NCBI GenBank assembly: GCA_946402905.1
Contig: CAMIYC010000003.1
Location: forward strand, 62,001-126,000
DNA length: 64,000 nt
Origin: an uncultured Prevotellaceae bacterium
Lineage (GTDB): Bacteria > Bacteroidota > Bacteroidia > Bacteroidales > Bacteroidaceae
Direction of reading: 5' to 3'
A program made the position numbers and the translations under genes. A model generated the notes under the pieces. The model saw only the letters and a program-made list of their open reading frames with translations. It was not told where the DNA came from and searched no databases. Position 1 is the first letter of the stretch. Every line of letters begins with the position of its first letter. Below, one piece after another: positions 23,648-32,383 of this stretch.

Positions 23648-25636
23648 TTGAAGACATTTGAAGAATTGGGCGTCAGCGAAGAGATTCGCCACGCTATCAC
23701 GGAAATGGGTTTTGAAAACCCCATGCCCGTACAAGAAGAAGTAATCCCCTATCTACTGGGTATTGGAAATGACGTTATCGCACTGGCACAGACTGGCACT
23801 GGCAAGACAGCCGCCTATGGTATTCCCCTCCTGCAAAAAATCGATACCGACAACAAGGCCACCCAGGCCGTGATCATCTGCCCTACCCGTGAGCTGTGCC
23901 TTCAGATCACCGACGACCTGAAAGACTTCTCCAAATATATGCCCGACGTGCGCGTGGTGGCCGTATATGGCGGCACGTCGATCGTCAACCAAATCAACGC
24001 GCTGAAAAAAGGCGTACAGATCATCGTGGCTACCCCGGGGCGCCTGATCGACCTGATGAACCGTGGCGTGGCGCATCTCGACCAGGTGAGCAACGTGGTG
24101 CTCGACGAGGCCGACGAGATGCTCAATATGGGTTTCTCCGAGAGTATCGACGCCATTCTGGAAGGCGTGCCATCCGACCGCAACACCCTGCTCTTCTCCG
24201 CTACCATGAGCAAGGAGATTGAGAAGATTGCCATGAACTACCTGCACGACCATAAAGAAATCGTGGTGGGCAGCCGCAATGAGGGTGCCGAGCATGTGAA
24301 CCATGTCTACTATATGGTCAATGCCAAAGACAAATACCTGGCCCTGAAGCGCATCGTAGACTATTACCCCCGCATCTTCGCCATCATCTTCTGCCGCACC
24401 AAGATAGAGACACAGGAAATCGCCGACAAACTGATACACGACGGTTACAATGCTGAGTCGCTTCACGGCGATCTTTCACAACAGCAGCGCGACCTGACGA
24501 TGCAGAAATTCCGTCAGCACCTCACACAGCTGCTGGTGGCCACCGACGTGGCAGCCCGTGGCCTGGATGTCGATGACCTGACCCATGTGATCAACTACGG
24601 TCTGCCCGAGGATATCGAAAACTACACCCACCGTAGCGGGCGCACCGGCCGTGCCGGCAAGAAGGGCACCTCGATCTCTATCGTCCACACCCGTGAGAAG
24701 TCTAAGATCCGTGCCATAGAGAAAGAGATCGGCAAGGATTTTGTGGAGGGCGAGTTGCCCACCCCCAAAGAGATTTGCACCAAACAGCTTTACAAAGTGA
24801 TGGATATCATCGAGAAAACCGATGTAAACGAGGAGGAGATTGCTCCTTTCATGACCGAGATCAACCGTCACTTTGATTACATGGAGAAGGAGGATATCAT
24901 CAAGAAAATCGTGTCGCTGCAGTTTGGACGGTTCTTGGCCTATTACGCCAACGCCCCCATCATCGAGAAGCCCAGCGGCAAGTCGGAGAAAAAGAAAGGA
25001 GAGAAGAAAGCCGACGGCAAGCGGGGAGGCAATCATAGGGCAGAGAAAGGCTACCGCCGTCTTTTCATCAACTTAGGCAAGGCTGACGGTTTCTATCCTG
25101 GCGAGGTGATGCAGTTTATCAACAAGCACGTAAGTGGTCGTCAAGAGGTGGGTCATATCGACCTGCTGAGCAAATTCTCTTATATCGAAGTGCCTGAGCA
25201 AGACGCCGAGCTCGTGATGCAGTCGCTCGACGGCACCACTTACAAAGGCCGTGATGTGCGCTGCAATGACGCCGACGAGCGCGGACACGGCGAGAGCAAT
25301 CGTGGGGGCAGGAAACCGACTGCCAGCAGCGACAGGTCGCGTCGTGGTGACGATCATCCCCGCCGCAATGGCGACCGCAAAGAAAGAGTCAGTCCCAAAG
25401 AAGCTCAAAGAGACAGCTACAACTACGAGCGCTTCGACAAAAAGTCGAAACGTGAGCAAAAGATGGCCGGCGCAGCCCCCAAGTCTAAGCGCGGGAGCCG
25501 TGGAGCGGCCCGTATGGAGAGTGGTCGCCCCGATGACTGGCGTCAGTTTTTCCAAGGCCATGACATCATCCTCAAAGGTGCCGAGCCCGACTTCTCAGAA
25601 GAAGGCTGGGCACGTAGAAAGCCGAAGAAAAAATAG
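23648..25636 (+). CDS. DEAD-box RNA helicase with DbpA-type RNA-binding domain
   Basis: A 662-residue ATP-dependent RNA helicase, probably acting in ribosome assembly or mRNA turnover. Helicase motifs in order: Q motif MPVQEEVIPYL, Walker A AQTGTGKTAA (about 47-56), PTRELCLQ, TPGRL, DEAD in VLDEADEML, SAT in FSATMSKE, and HRSGRTGRAGKKG. A DbpA-like RNA-binding fold covers about 460-540 (LFINLGKADGFYPGEVMQF). A basic, low-complexity tail rich in Arg, Lys and Ser follows. No ATG is available at the homologous position; TTG at 23648 gives MKTFEELGVS, as in related helicases. The strong promoter and long leader would suit cold-shock style control, which is inference. Confidence 0.94.
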   Translation: MKTFEELGVSEEIRHAITEMGFENPMPVQEEVIPYLLGIGNDVIALAQTGTGKTAAYGIPLLQKIDTDNKATQAVIICPTRELCLQITDDLKDFSKYMPDVRVVAVYGGTSIVNQINALKKGVQIIVATPGRLIDLMNRGVAHLDQVSNVVLDEADEMLNMGFSESIDAILEGVPSDRNTLLFSATMSKEIEKIAMNYLHDHKEIVVGSRNEGAEHVNHVYYMVNAKDKYLALKRIVDYYPRIFAIIFCRTKIETQEIADKLIHDGYNAESLHGDLSQQQRDLTMQKFRQHLTQLLVATDVAARGLDVDDLTHVINYGLPEDIENYTHRSGRTGRAGKKGTSISIVHTREKSKIRAIEKEIGKDFVEGELPTPKEICTKQLYKVMDIIEKTDVNEEEIAPFMTEINRHFDYMEKEDIIKKIVSLQFGRFLAYYANAPIIEKPSGKSEKKKGEKKADGKRGGNHRAEKGYRRLFINLGKADGFYPGEVMQFINKHVSGRQEVGHIDLLSKFSYIEVPEQDAELVMQSLDGTTYKGRDVRCNDADERGHGESNRGGRKPTASSDRSRRGDDHPRRNGDRKERVSPKEAQRDSYNYERFDKKSKREQKMAGAAPKSKRGSRGAARMESGRPDDWRQFFQGHDIILKGAEPDFSEEGWARRKPKKK

Positions 25637-25722
25637 TCTTCAAATGCCCGTCAGGTATCATCATTTACCTGAAACCTTTTAACCGGAGAAGTTGAGCGAA
25701 AGCGAAGCTTCGGTGATATTAG

Positions 25723-26202
25723 CTTTTGCGCCATGAGAGCCTGTCCACCACCGAATGGCAGGAAGTGACTGTCGATCTGCCCGAAGGTACGAAGTATTTC
25801 GCCATCCGCCACACCTCTCCCGACATCTGGGGTATGATGCTCGACGACATCACCTATCAGGGTATGGGTGCCGACCTGGCCTCTTACAATGTCTACTTCC
25901 AGGGCAACCTGATCGCTACTGTAGCCGGCGATGCTACCACCTACCTGGTGGATATGGACAAGCTTGAGAATGGTGAGAACCTGCCATTCGATCTGACCGC
26001 AGTCTATGCTGACGGCTCAGAGTCGCTGCCCGCTACGGTCTATGTCACCATCACCACACAAGACATCCGCCAGATAGCTGTCGACGGTCAGCCTGTCGAC
26101 ATCTACACCCTCGACGGCCGCCTGGTGCGCAGCCAGGCCACGACCCTTGAAGGCCTGCGTGGTGTCTACGTAGCTAATGGTCAGAAGTTGATGGTGAAAT
26201 AA
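25723..26202 (+). pseudogene. 5'-truncated remnant of a secreted adhesin-type protein
   Basis: About 158 codons match the end of the same kind of protein encoded at 32.4-43.8 kb: a jelly-roll tail (TKYFAIRHTSPDIWGMMLDDI), a short beta domain and a T9SS-like sorting tail (VDIYTLDGRLV...GVYVANGQKLMVK). There is no signal peptide and no ATG at a sensible place; the frame is closed by TAG at 25720-25722 just before homology begins, and the preceding 85 bp are unrelated. This is best read as the 3' remnant of a deleted or recombined gene. A perfect terminator follows. It could act as a recombination donor for the intact genes, but that is speculation. Confidence 0.8.
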
Positions 26203-26220
26203 GTCTCTTTGGAAGACCCT

Positions 26221-26266
26221 AAAATAAATTGAGGTGGGCACATCAGCGCCCACCTCAATTTATTTT
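26221..26266. terminator. Bidirectional intrinsic terminator
   Basis: Perfect 19-bp inverted repeat (26221-26239 with 26248-26266) with an 8-base loop, GC-rich towards the loop (GAGGTGGGC) and AT-rich at the base, so a T-run results on both strands. It separates the pseudogene from the convergent small secreted protein gene. Confidence 0.9.
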
Positions 26267-26284
26267 CTGCTTTCCCCCTAAGAT

Positions 26285-26911
26285 TTATTCGGTGTAGTCA
26301 TAAGCCTCCTCTTCGATGGCTATAAACAATTTCTTGATGCTCTCCGCGCTGCCCATGCAGCTCTGGAAATAGCCCATATATTCCTTTCGCAGGGTGGCTC
26401 CAGAATAGACCTCTGTGAAGGCTTGGTTGCTGTCGGTGCGTTTGCGGACGGTGCCCTTGATAAGTTTTCCCTTGCTCAGGTAGAACCTGAACTCGTATTC
26501 CTCGTCGTCGGTGCCGTCGTCGGGCGACCACATAGGGTCATAGGCATAGATAAAGGCTACCCGCCCGTCGGGGTCGAACATCATCTCCTGGTAATATTCC
26601 CTTGCCGCGAAATTGAACTTCTTGGTGGCAAACGTCAAGTAGTGTGAGGGATAGATCTTCTCCTCCTCGCGCTCATCCCAGTACATATATACATCCTCGA
26701 TGTGTCCGCCTGTGGCGGGCAGAAACTGTCGTGCCTCCATGTGATAGCATTCCAGCCATTCGGCACCGTCGTTGGGATTGGTACCATTGCGGCTGCTTAT
26801 CCGCTCTTTGATGGCCGTATAACGCTCTCTTATGCTCTCCACTGTGTTTTGTGCCCATCCTGTCTGAACCATGACGGCGAAGATGAGCAGCAGCTCCCAT
26901 TTATGTTTCAT
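26285..26911 (-). CDS. Secreted protein of unknown function
   Basis: I do not recognise this 208-residue protein. A signal peptide (KHKWELLLIFAVMVQTGWAQ, cleavage after about residue 20) is followed by a soluble, aromatic- and acid-rich domain with no membrane segment. Blocks such as YMYWDEREEEKIYPSHYLTFATKKF and FAAREYYQEMMFDPDGRVAFIYAYDP suggest a beta-rich fold. Only one Cys pair candidate is seen (Cys50 region and Cys near 189). It has its own TAAATTTGC box at 26939-26947 on the minus strand. No neighbour suggests a role. Confidence 0.8.
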   Translation of the reverse strand: MKHKWELLLIFAVMVQTGWAQNTVESIRERYTAIKERISSRNGTNPNDGAEWLECYHMEARQFLPATGGHIEDVYMYWDEREEEKIYPSHYLTFATKKFNFAAREYYQEMMFDPDGRVAFIYAYDPMWSPDDGTDDEEYEFRFYLSKGKLIKGTVRKRTDSNQAFTEVYSGATLRKEYMGYFQSCMGSAESIKKLFIAIEEEAYDYTE

Positions 26912-27105
26912 ATTCTTGTGATTTGAAGGTTCTATCCTGCAAATTTACATAAAATTCACTAACAAGGTGTCTCTTATTTATCTTTTTATCGATTTTTTCA
27001 AAATTAAAGATTTTTTGTTGACAAAGTGGCCGATATTGGAAATGACAGAACTTTATTTTTTTTGAAAAAATTGGTGCAAAAAAAAAGTAATAAAGTTTTT
27101 TTTTC

Positions 27106-27114
27106 TATTTTTGC
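27106..27114 (+). promoter_or_regulatory. -7 box (TATTTTTGC) for the sugar symporter
   Basis: TAnnTTTG match 7 bp before the ATG at 27122, so the leader would be very short or absent. The preceding 100 bp are strongly AT-rich. Confidence 0.5.
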
Positions 27115-27121
27115 ATCCACT

Positions 27122-28513
27122 ATGGACACATATAATAAACAATTTATCTATTTTATTTGCCTTGTCTCTGCGATGGGCGGACTGCTCTTCGGTTATGACT
27201 GGGTAGTGATAGGAGGAGCCAAACCCTTCTATGAGCTCTACTTTGATATCAGCCACAGTCCGGTGATGCAGGGAGTGGCCATGTCGACTGCCCTGGTGGG
27301 CTGTCTGATCGGTGCGATGGTGGCCGGTGCCCTGTCTGACAAATACGGCAGGAAGCCACTGCTGATAGTGTCGGCAGTCCTCTTCACCGTCTCGGCCATT
27401 GCCACCGGACTGTTCAACGACTTCACCCTGTTTAATATCGCCCGCTTTGTGGGCGGCATCGGTATCGGCGTAGCATCCGCCCTCTCACCGATGTACATAG
27501 CCGAGGTGTCGCCCAGCAGGGTGCGTGGCCGACTGGTGTCACTCAACCAGATGACCATCGTGCTGGGTATTTTAGGCGCCCAGATAGTCAACTGGCAGTT
27601 GGCCGACCCTGTGCCCTCCTCCTTCAGCGAGGCCGACATTCTGTCGTCGTGGAACGGACAGATGGGCTGGCGCTGGATGTTCTGGGCAGAGACGATACCC
27701 GCCGCCCTATTCCTTCTGCTGTCGCTGTTGATCCCTGAGAGTCCGCGCTGGCAGGCCCTGCACGGCATGACCCCCCGTGCCGTCCATACTCTGACGAGAA
27801 TAGGCGGCCCGGCCTACGCCCAGAGTGAGCTGTCAAGCATCAGCGAGAGTGCCGCCATCGAAAGCCGCGAAGAGCAAGCAGGTCTCAGCGTGCTTTTCAG
27901 CAAGCGCTACGCCACGGTGCTCATTCTTGGCATCGTGATAGCTGTCTTCCAGCAATGGTGCGGCACGAATGTCATCTTCAATTATGCCCAGGAGATATTC
28001 TCCGCCGCCGGCTACCAGGTGGGTGATGTGCTGTTCAACATTGTCATCACCGGCATCGCCAACGTAGTGTTCACCTTTGTGGCCCTCTATACGGTAGACC
28101 GCTGGGGTCGTCGTTCGCTGATGCTATTTGGCGCCGGAGGCCTGTGTCTCATCTATCTGATTCTGGGCACCTGCTATTATCTGCACATCACCGGATTCTT
28201 CATGGTGATCCTGGTGGTGGCCGCCATCGCCTGTTACGCCATGTCTCTTGGCCCGGTCACCTGGGTGCTGTTGTCAGAGATTTTCCCAAACCGCATACGA
28301 GGCGTGGCTATGGCCACCTGTACCTTCGCCCTGTGGATGGGCTGTTGCACGCTCACTTTCACCTTCCCCACGCTGAACAGCACACTGGGCAGCAGTGGCA
28401 CGTTCTGGATCTACTCGCTGATTTGCTTCTGCGGCCTGGTGTTCTTCATCAGGAGATGTCCTGAGACCAAGGGCAAATCACTGGAAGAGCTGAGCAAGGA
28501 GCTTATCCACTGA
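27122..28513 (+). CDS. Sugar/proton symporter, MFS sugar porter family (XylE-like)
   Basis: A 463-residue inner-membrane transporter with twelve predicted segments. Sugar-porter signatures: GLLFGYDWVVIGGA in TM1, DKYGRKPLL between TM2 and TM3, PESPRW after TM6, QQWCGTNVIFNYA in TM7 with the sugar-binding Gln residues, DRWGRRSLM, and the terminal PETKGKSLEEL. Xylose, glucose or galactose are the likely substrates by family. The start at 27122 is chosen because the upstream frame contains the promoter box. It precedes the DUF5107-TPR gene on the same strand; an aldose-binding N-terminal domain there would fit a sugar-linked role, but the two are separated by a palindromic element. Confidence 0.92.
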   Translation: MDTYNKQFIYFICLVSAMGGLLFGYDWVVIGGAKPFYELYFDISHSPVMQGVAMSTALVGCLIGAMVAGALSDKYGRKPLLIVSAVLFTVSAIATGLFNDFTLFNIARFVGGIGIGVASALSPMYIAEVSPSRVRGRLVSLNQMTIVLGILGAQIVNWQLADPVPSSFSEADILSSWNGQMGWRWMFWAETIPAALFLLLSLLIPESPRWQALHGMTPRAVHTLTRIGGPAYAQSELSSISESAAIESREEQAGLSVLFSKRYATVLILGIVIAVFQQWCGTNVIFNYAQEIFSAAGYQVGDVLFNIVITGIANVVFTFVALYTVDRWGRRSLMLFGAGGLCLIYLILGTCYYLHITGFFMVILVVAAIACYAMSLGPVTWVLLSEIFPNRIRGVAMATCTFALWMGCCTLTFTFPTLNSTLGSSGTFWIYSLICFCGLVFFIRRCPETKGKSLEELSKELIH

Positions 28514-28523
28514 AGTTTCATTT

Positions 28524-28601
28524 TTATCAAGAATTATAGAATTAAAGAATTATAGTTACCAAAGTGAATGGTCTCAAGGATAATTCTAAAATTCTTGATA
28601 A
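28524..28601. mobile_element. 78-bp palindromic MITE-like element, copy A
   Basis: The ends form a 16-bp inverted repeat (TTATCAAGAATTATAG at 28524-28539 and CTAAAATTCTTGATAA at 28586-28601, 15 of 16 paired). The interior, AATTATAGTTACCAAAGTG then TCTCAAGGA, is repeated almost exactly at 32002-32041 on the other side of the DUF5107-TPR gene. It has no coding capacity. Confidence 0.75.
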
Positions 28602-28655
28602 GAATATCAATAAGAACAAGGACAGTCTACAATGAAACTGTAATAATAAAACGAT

Positions 28656-31600
28656 ATGACAAAAGCATGGAGAGAGTTGGTGACGATACCCACCTATGAG
28701 ATTGGAAAAGCGGAGAAGAACCCCATTTTCCTGGAGAAAAGAGTGTATCAAGGTTCTTCCGGTGTGGTCTACCCCTACCCTGTGATCGAATCGATCAGCG
28801 ACACGAAGGAAGACAAGGAATACCAGGCGATATGGCTGGAAAATGAATATATCAAAGTGATGATCCTGCCGGAGCTTGGCGGCCGCGTACAGATGGCCTA
28901 TGACAAAGTGAAGCAGCGCCATTTTGTATATTACAACCATGTGATCAAGCCCGCCCTGGTGGGTCTGACCGGTCCGTGGATCAGCGGTGGCATCGAGTTC
29001 AACTGGCCCCAGCATCACCGTCCGTCGACATTCCTGCCTGTGGACAGCACGATAGAGACCCATGCCGACGGCAGCGTGACGGTATGGGTGAACGAGATGG
29101 AGCGGATGTTTCATCAGAAAGGGATGGCCGGCTTCACGCTGCGCCCCGGCTGTGCCTATTTAGAGATCAGAGGCGTGGTGTACAACCGTACCGACCTGCC
29201 CCAGACCTTCCTTTGGTGGGCCAATCCCGCCGTGGCTGTCAACGACCACTACCAGAGTGTCTTCCCTCCCGACATCAATGCCGTGTTCGACCATGGCAAG
29301 CGTGCCGTCTCCACCTTCCCCATCGCCACGGGCACCTACTATAAGATGGACTACTCCGCCGGCGTTGACATCTCCAACTACAAGAACATCAAAGTGCCCA
29401 CGAGTTATATGGCCGTCAACTCCAAATACGACTTCGAGGGGGGCTATGAAAATGATACCCATGCCGGTATGCTGCATGTGGCGAGCCATCACTACAGTCC
29501 GGGCAAGAAGCAGTGGACATGGGGCAACGGCGACTTCGGCCGTGCCTGGGACCGCAACCTGACCGACAGCGACGGGCCGTATATAGAGCTGATGGCCGGC
29601 GTGTATACAGAAAACCAGCCCGACTTCACCTGGCTGATGCCCTACGAAGAGAAGCGCTTCACACAATATTTCATGCCCTACCGCGAGCTGGGCATCGTGA
29701 AGCAAGCCAGCAAAGACCTCATCATCAATGTCGAAGCGCACGAAGGCCAGGCAAGGCTTCTCGTCTTCGCCACCTCCAGACAAGAAGTAAGCGTGGTATT
29801 GCGCGACGACGACGGCACCACCTATTACGACCAGAAGCATACCATCACCCCCGAAGAGTTGCTTGACAAGACGATAGACGTGAAAGGCGCTCACCTGGAC
29901 CATCTGAACCTGCTGATATACCCCACGACGGGCCAGCAGCTGCGGCCCTGTCTGTCATGGCATGCCGAGCCCGACGACATCCGCCCCACCCCCAGTGCCG
30001 CCGAAGCCGCCCTCCTGCCCCACGACGTGAAGACCAACGAGCAACTCTATCTCACCGGACTGCACTTAGAGCAATACCGCCACGCCACCTATTCGGCCCT
30101 GGACTACTACGAAGAAGCCCTGCGCCGCGACCCCGACGACTACCGCTGTCTGAACGCCCTGGGCCTGTGGTACATCCGCCGCGGGCGCTTTGAGCGAGCC
30201 GAGGAATACCTGCGCCATGCCGTCGGCGTGATCACCCGCCGCAACCCTAATCCCTACGACGGGGAGCCTGTCTACCATCTCGGCCTGGCCCTGAAATACC
30301 AAGGCAAATACGACGAAGCCTACGACCATTTCTGGAAATCGACATGGAACAAAGCCACTGCCGACGCCGGCTATCTGGAGGCCGCCAAGATTTCTGTCAT
30401 GCAGCATCGTTATGAAGACGCCCTGGAAGAGACCGATCGCTGCCTGTGCCACAACTGGCACAACCACAAAGCCCGCGCGCTGCGCAGTGCCATCCTGCGC
30501 CTGACGGACAAGCCGGCCGCCGAGCGCGAGGCATTCATCGCCGAGAGTCTCCGTTTCGACCGCTTCAACTACGGTTGCCTGTACGAACGCTACCTCCTTC
30601 AGAACGACGAGGGGCTGCTGGAAGAACTGAAGACCCTCATGCGCCGGAGCAACCACAATTACGACGAACTGGCCATTGACTACTTGCAAGCCGGCCTTTA
30701 TGACGAAGCCACTGCCATCTGGCAGACAGCCGTCGGCGAAGGTGCCGCAAGCCCTATGACCTACTACTACATGGGCTATGCCTGCAGGATGAGCGACCCC
30801 GTGGAGGCCAATCACCTCTTTGAACAGGCCGAGCAGACGGACAGCAGCTATTGCTTCCCCAACCGCCTGGAAGCCATCCTTGCCCTCAACCATGCCACCG
30901 TGGTCAACCCCGACGGTGCCAAAGCCCATTACTACCTGGGCTGTCTGTACTACGACAAGCGACAATACGACCTGGCCATCAGCCATTGGAAAGAGTCGGC
31001 CACGCTCGACCCCCTGTTTGCCACGGTGTGGCGCAACCTGGCCCTGGCCTTATTCAATAAATGCGGCGAAGAGGAAAAAGCCGTGGAATACATGGAGCGC
31101 GCCTTTGCCCTCGACCGCACCGACGCCCGTGTACTGATGGAGCTCGACCAGCTCTACCGCCGTCTGCAGCGCCCCCATAAGGCACGTCTGGCCCACCTGC
31201 GCCAGTATCCCTCACTCATAGCCCAGCGCGACGACCTGCTGCTGGAAGAGATCACCCTGCTCAACCAGACAGGTCAGTATGAAGAGGCCCAGCAGCTGCT
31301 CGACAGCCACCACTTCCATCCCTGGGAAGGCGGTGAAGGAAAAGTCTCCGCCCAGTATCAGATATCCCGCGTGGAGCAAGCCAAGAAAATACTTTACAAC
31401 TCCACTGACCAAGCCCAGCTCGATGAAGCCATCCGTCTGCTGAAAGAATGTCTGGAATACCCACCCCATCTGGGCGAAGGCAAACTTTTCGGTGCCCAGG
31501 AAAACGACTTCCACTATTTCCTGGGCTGTGCCTACGCTCAGAAAGGCCGGATGGATGAGGCGAAGACCTACTGGGAACTGGCCACCACCGGCCCTGTGGA

Positions 31601-31964
31601 CCCGTCACCAGCCCTGTATTACAACGATGCCAAGCCCGACAAGATTTTCTATCAGGGCATGGCCCTGCTCCGCCTGGGCAGACAAAACGAAGCCCGGGGG
31701 CGTTTTCACAAGCTGGTAAACTTCGGCCGGCAGCATATATTCGAACGGCAGACACTTGACTACTTTGCTGTTTCGCTGCCCGACCTGCTCATCTGGGAAG
31801 ACTCCCTGGACCGCAAAAACCACATCCACTGCGCCTACATGCTCGCCCTGGGCTACTATGGTCTGGGTGAGTATGATAAAGCCCGGCACTATCTCAGCGA
31901 AGTAAAACAGCTGGACATCAATCATCAAGGAGCACAGGGACTGAGAACCCTAAATGTGGATTGA
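28656..31964 (+). CDS. DUF5107 domain protein with tetratricopeptide repeats
   Basis: A 1102-residue protein, apparently cytoplasmic since no signal peptide is seen. Residues about 30-330 form the DUF5107 domain, a galactose-mutarotase-like beta-sandwich, recognised from LPELGGRVQMAYDKV, GPWISGGIEFNWPQHHRP and the DGPYIELMAGVYTENQPDFTWL stretch. From about 440 to the end there are at least ten TPR-like helical hairpins (for example YYEEALRRDPDDYRCLNALG and AHYYLGCLYYDKRQYDLAI). The function is not established; the architecture suggests a sugar- or glycan-binding module on a protein-interaction scaffold. It follows a sugar symporter and is flanked on both sides by related palindromic elements. 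Confidence 0.85.
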   Translation: MTKAWRELVTIPTYEIGKAEKNPIFLEKRVYQGSSGVVYPYPVIESISDTKEDKEYQAIWLENEYIKVMILPELGGRVQMAYDKVKQRHFVYYNHVIKPALVGLTGPWISGGIEFNWPQHHRPSTFLPVDSTIETHADGSVTVWVNEMERMFHQKGMAGFTLRPGCAYLEIRGVVYNRTDLPQTFLWWANPAVAVNDHYQSVFPPDINAVFDHGKRAVSTFPIATGTYYKMDYSAGVDISNYKNIKVPTSYMAVNSKYDFEGGYENDTHAGMLHVASHHYSPGKKQWTWGNGDFGRAWDRNLTDSDGPYIELMAGVYTENQPDFTWLMPYEEKRFTQYFMPYRELGIVKQASKDLIINVEAHEGQARLLVFATSRQEVSVVLRDDDGTTYYDQKHTITPEELLDKTIDVKGAHLDHLNLLIYPTTGQQLRPCLSWHAEPDDIRPTPSAAEAALLPHDVKTNEQLYLTGLHLEQYRHATYSALDYYEEALRRDPDDYRCLNALGLWYIRRGRFERAEEYLRHAVGVITRRNPNPYDGEPVYHLGLALKYQGKYDEAYDHFWKSTWNKATADAGYLEAAKISVMQHRYEDALEETDRCLCHNWHNHKARALRSAILRLTDKPAAEREAFIAESLRFDRFNYGCLYERYLLQNDEGLLEELKTLMRRSNHNYDELAIDYLQAGLYDEATAIWQTAVGEGAASPMTYYYMGYACRMSDPVEANHLFEQAEQTDSSYCFPNRLEAILALNHATVVNPDGAKAHYYLGCLYYDKRQYDLAISHWKESATLDPLFATVWRNLALALFNKCGEEEKAVEYMERAFALDRTDARVLMELDQLYRRLQRPHKARLAHLRQYPSLIAQRDDLLLEEITLLNQTGQYEEAQQLLDSHHFHPWEGGEGKVSAQYQISRVEQAKKILYNSTDQAQLDEAIRLLKECLEYPPHLGEGKLFGAQENDFHYFLGCAYAQKGRMDEAKTYWELATTGPVDPSPALYYNDAKPDKIFYQGMALLRLGRQNEARGRFHKLVNFGRQHIFERQTLDYFAVSLPDLLIWEDSLDRKNHIHCAYMLALGYYGLGEYDKARHYLSEVKQLDINHQGAQGLRTLNVD

Positions 31965-31985
31965 GTGGCTGTCCTATATCTTTAT

Positions 31986-32265
31986 TATCAAGAGTTTAAG
32001 AATTAAAGAATTATAGTTACCAAAGTGGCTGCTCTCAAGGAGAATTCTTTAAGGTGGGTTCTATTAATTATGTCGAGGCGATTTTTGATTTTTAGTCGAG
32101 TGCAGAGTGTAAGTTGAAGAGGGAGTATAGCGGGCTATACGACCGATGAGACTTGACACTATGCACCGAATAAAAACAAAAAGCGACCGAAACAGATTGA
32201 GCAGAATAATGCCTATATATTAAACAGAATTAATAGAACACACCTTAATTCTTAAATACTTGATA
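31986..32265. mobile_element. 280-bp nested palindromic MITE-like element, copy B
   Basis: Outer inverted repeat 31986-32006 with 32245-32265 (19 of 21 paired). An inner palindrome begins with AAGGTGGGTTCTATTAATT (32051-32069) and ends with its near-perfect complement (32228-32246, 18 of 19). Its arms stay complementary inward and close on the perfect tip GTATAGC-GG-GCTATAC (32125-32140). The part before 32048 matches copy A at 28.5 kb, so the structure reads as a small element of the copy-A type with a second palindrome inserted into its right half. No open reading frame is present. Confidence 0.8.
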
Positions 32266-32320
32266 AAAACTTGGAATAACAACAAATTAGTCAGCCTCAT
32301 CAACAAAATATCGTATTATT

Positions 32321-32352
32321 TTTGATTTTTTTATTTTTTTTGTCTATTTTTG
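32321..32352 (+). promoter_or_regulatory. Promoter TTTG-N20-TATTTTTG for the 1123-residue secreted protein
   Basis: Both elements are present at the 20-bp spacing, 31 bp upstream of the ATG at 32384. Confidence 0.7.
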
Positions 32353-32383
32353 TGGACAGAAGAAAAACTCAAATTCATTTATC

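Larger units (their letters stand above)
31965..32383. other. Spacer after the DUF5107-TPR gene
   Basis: No gene. It contains the nested palindromic element at 31986-32265 and, beyond it, the promoter of the first large secreted protein: TTTG at 32321-32324, 20 bp, then TATTTTTG at 32345-32352, giving a leader of roughly 25 nt. Confidence 0.75.
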
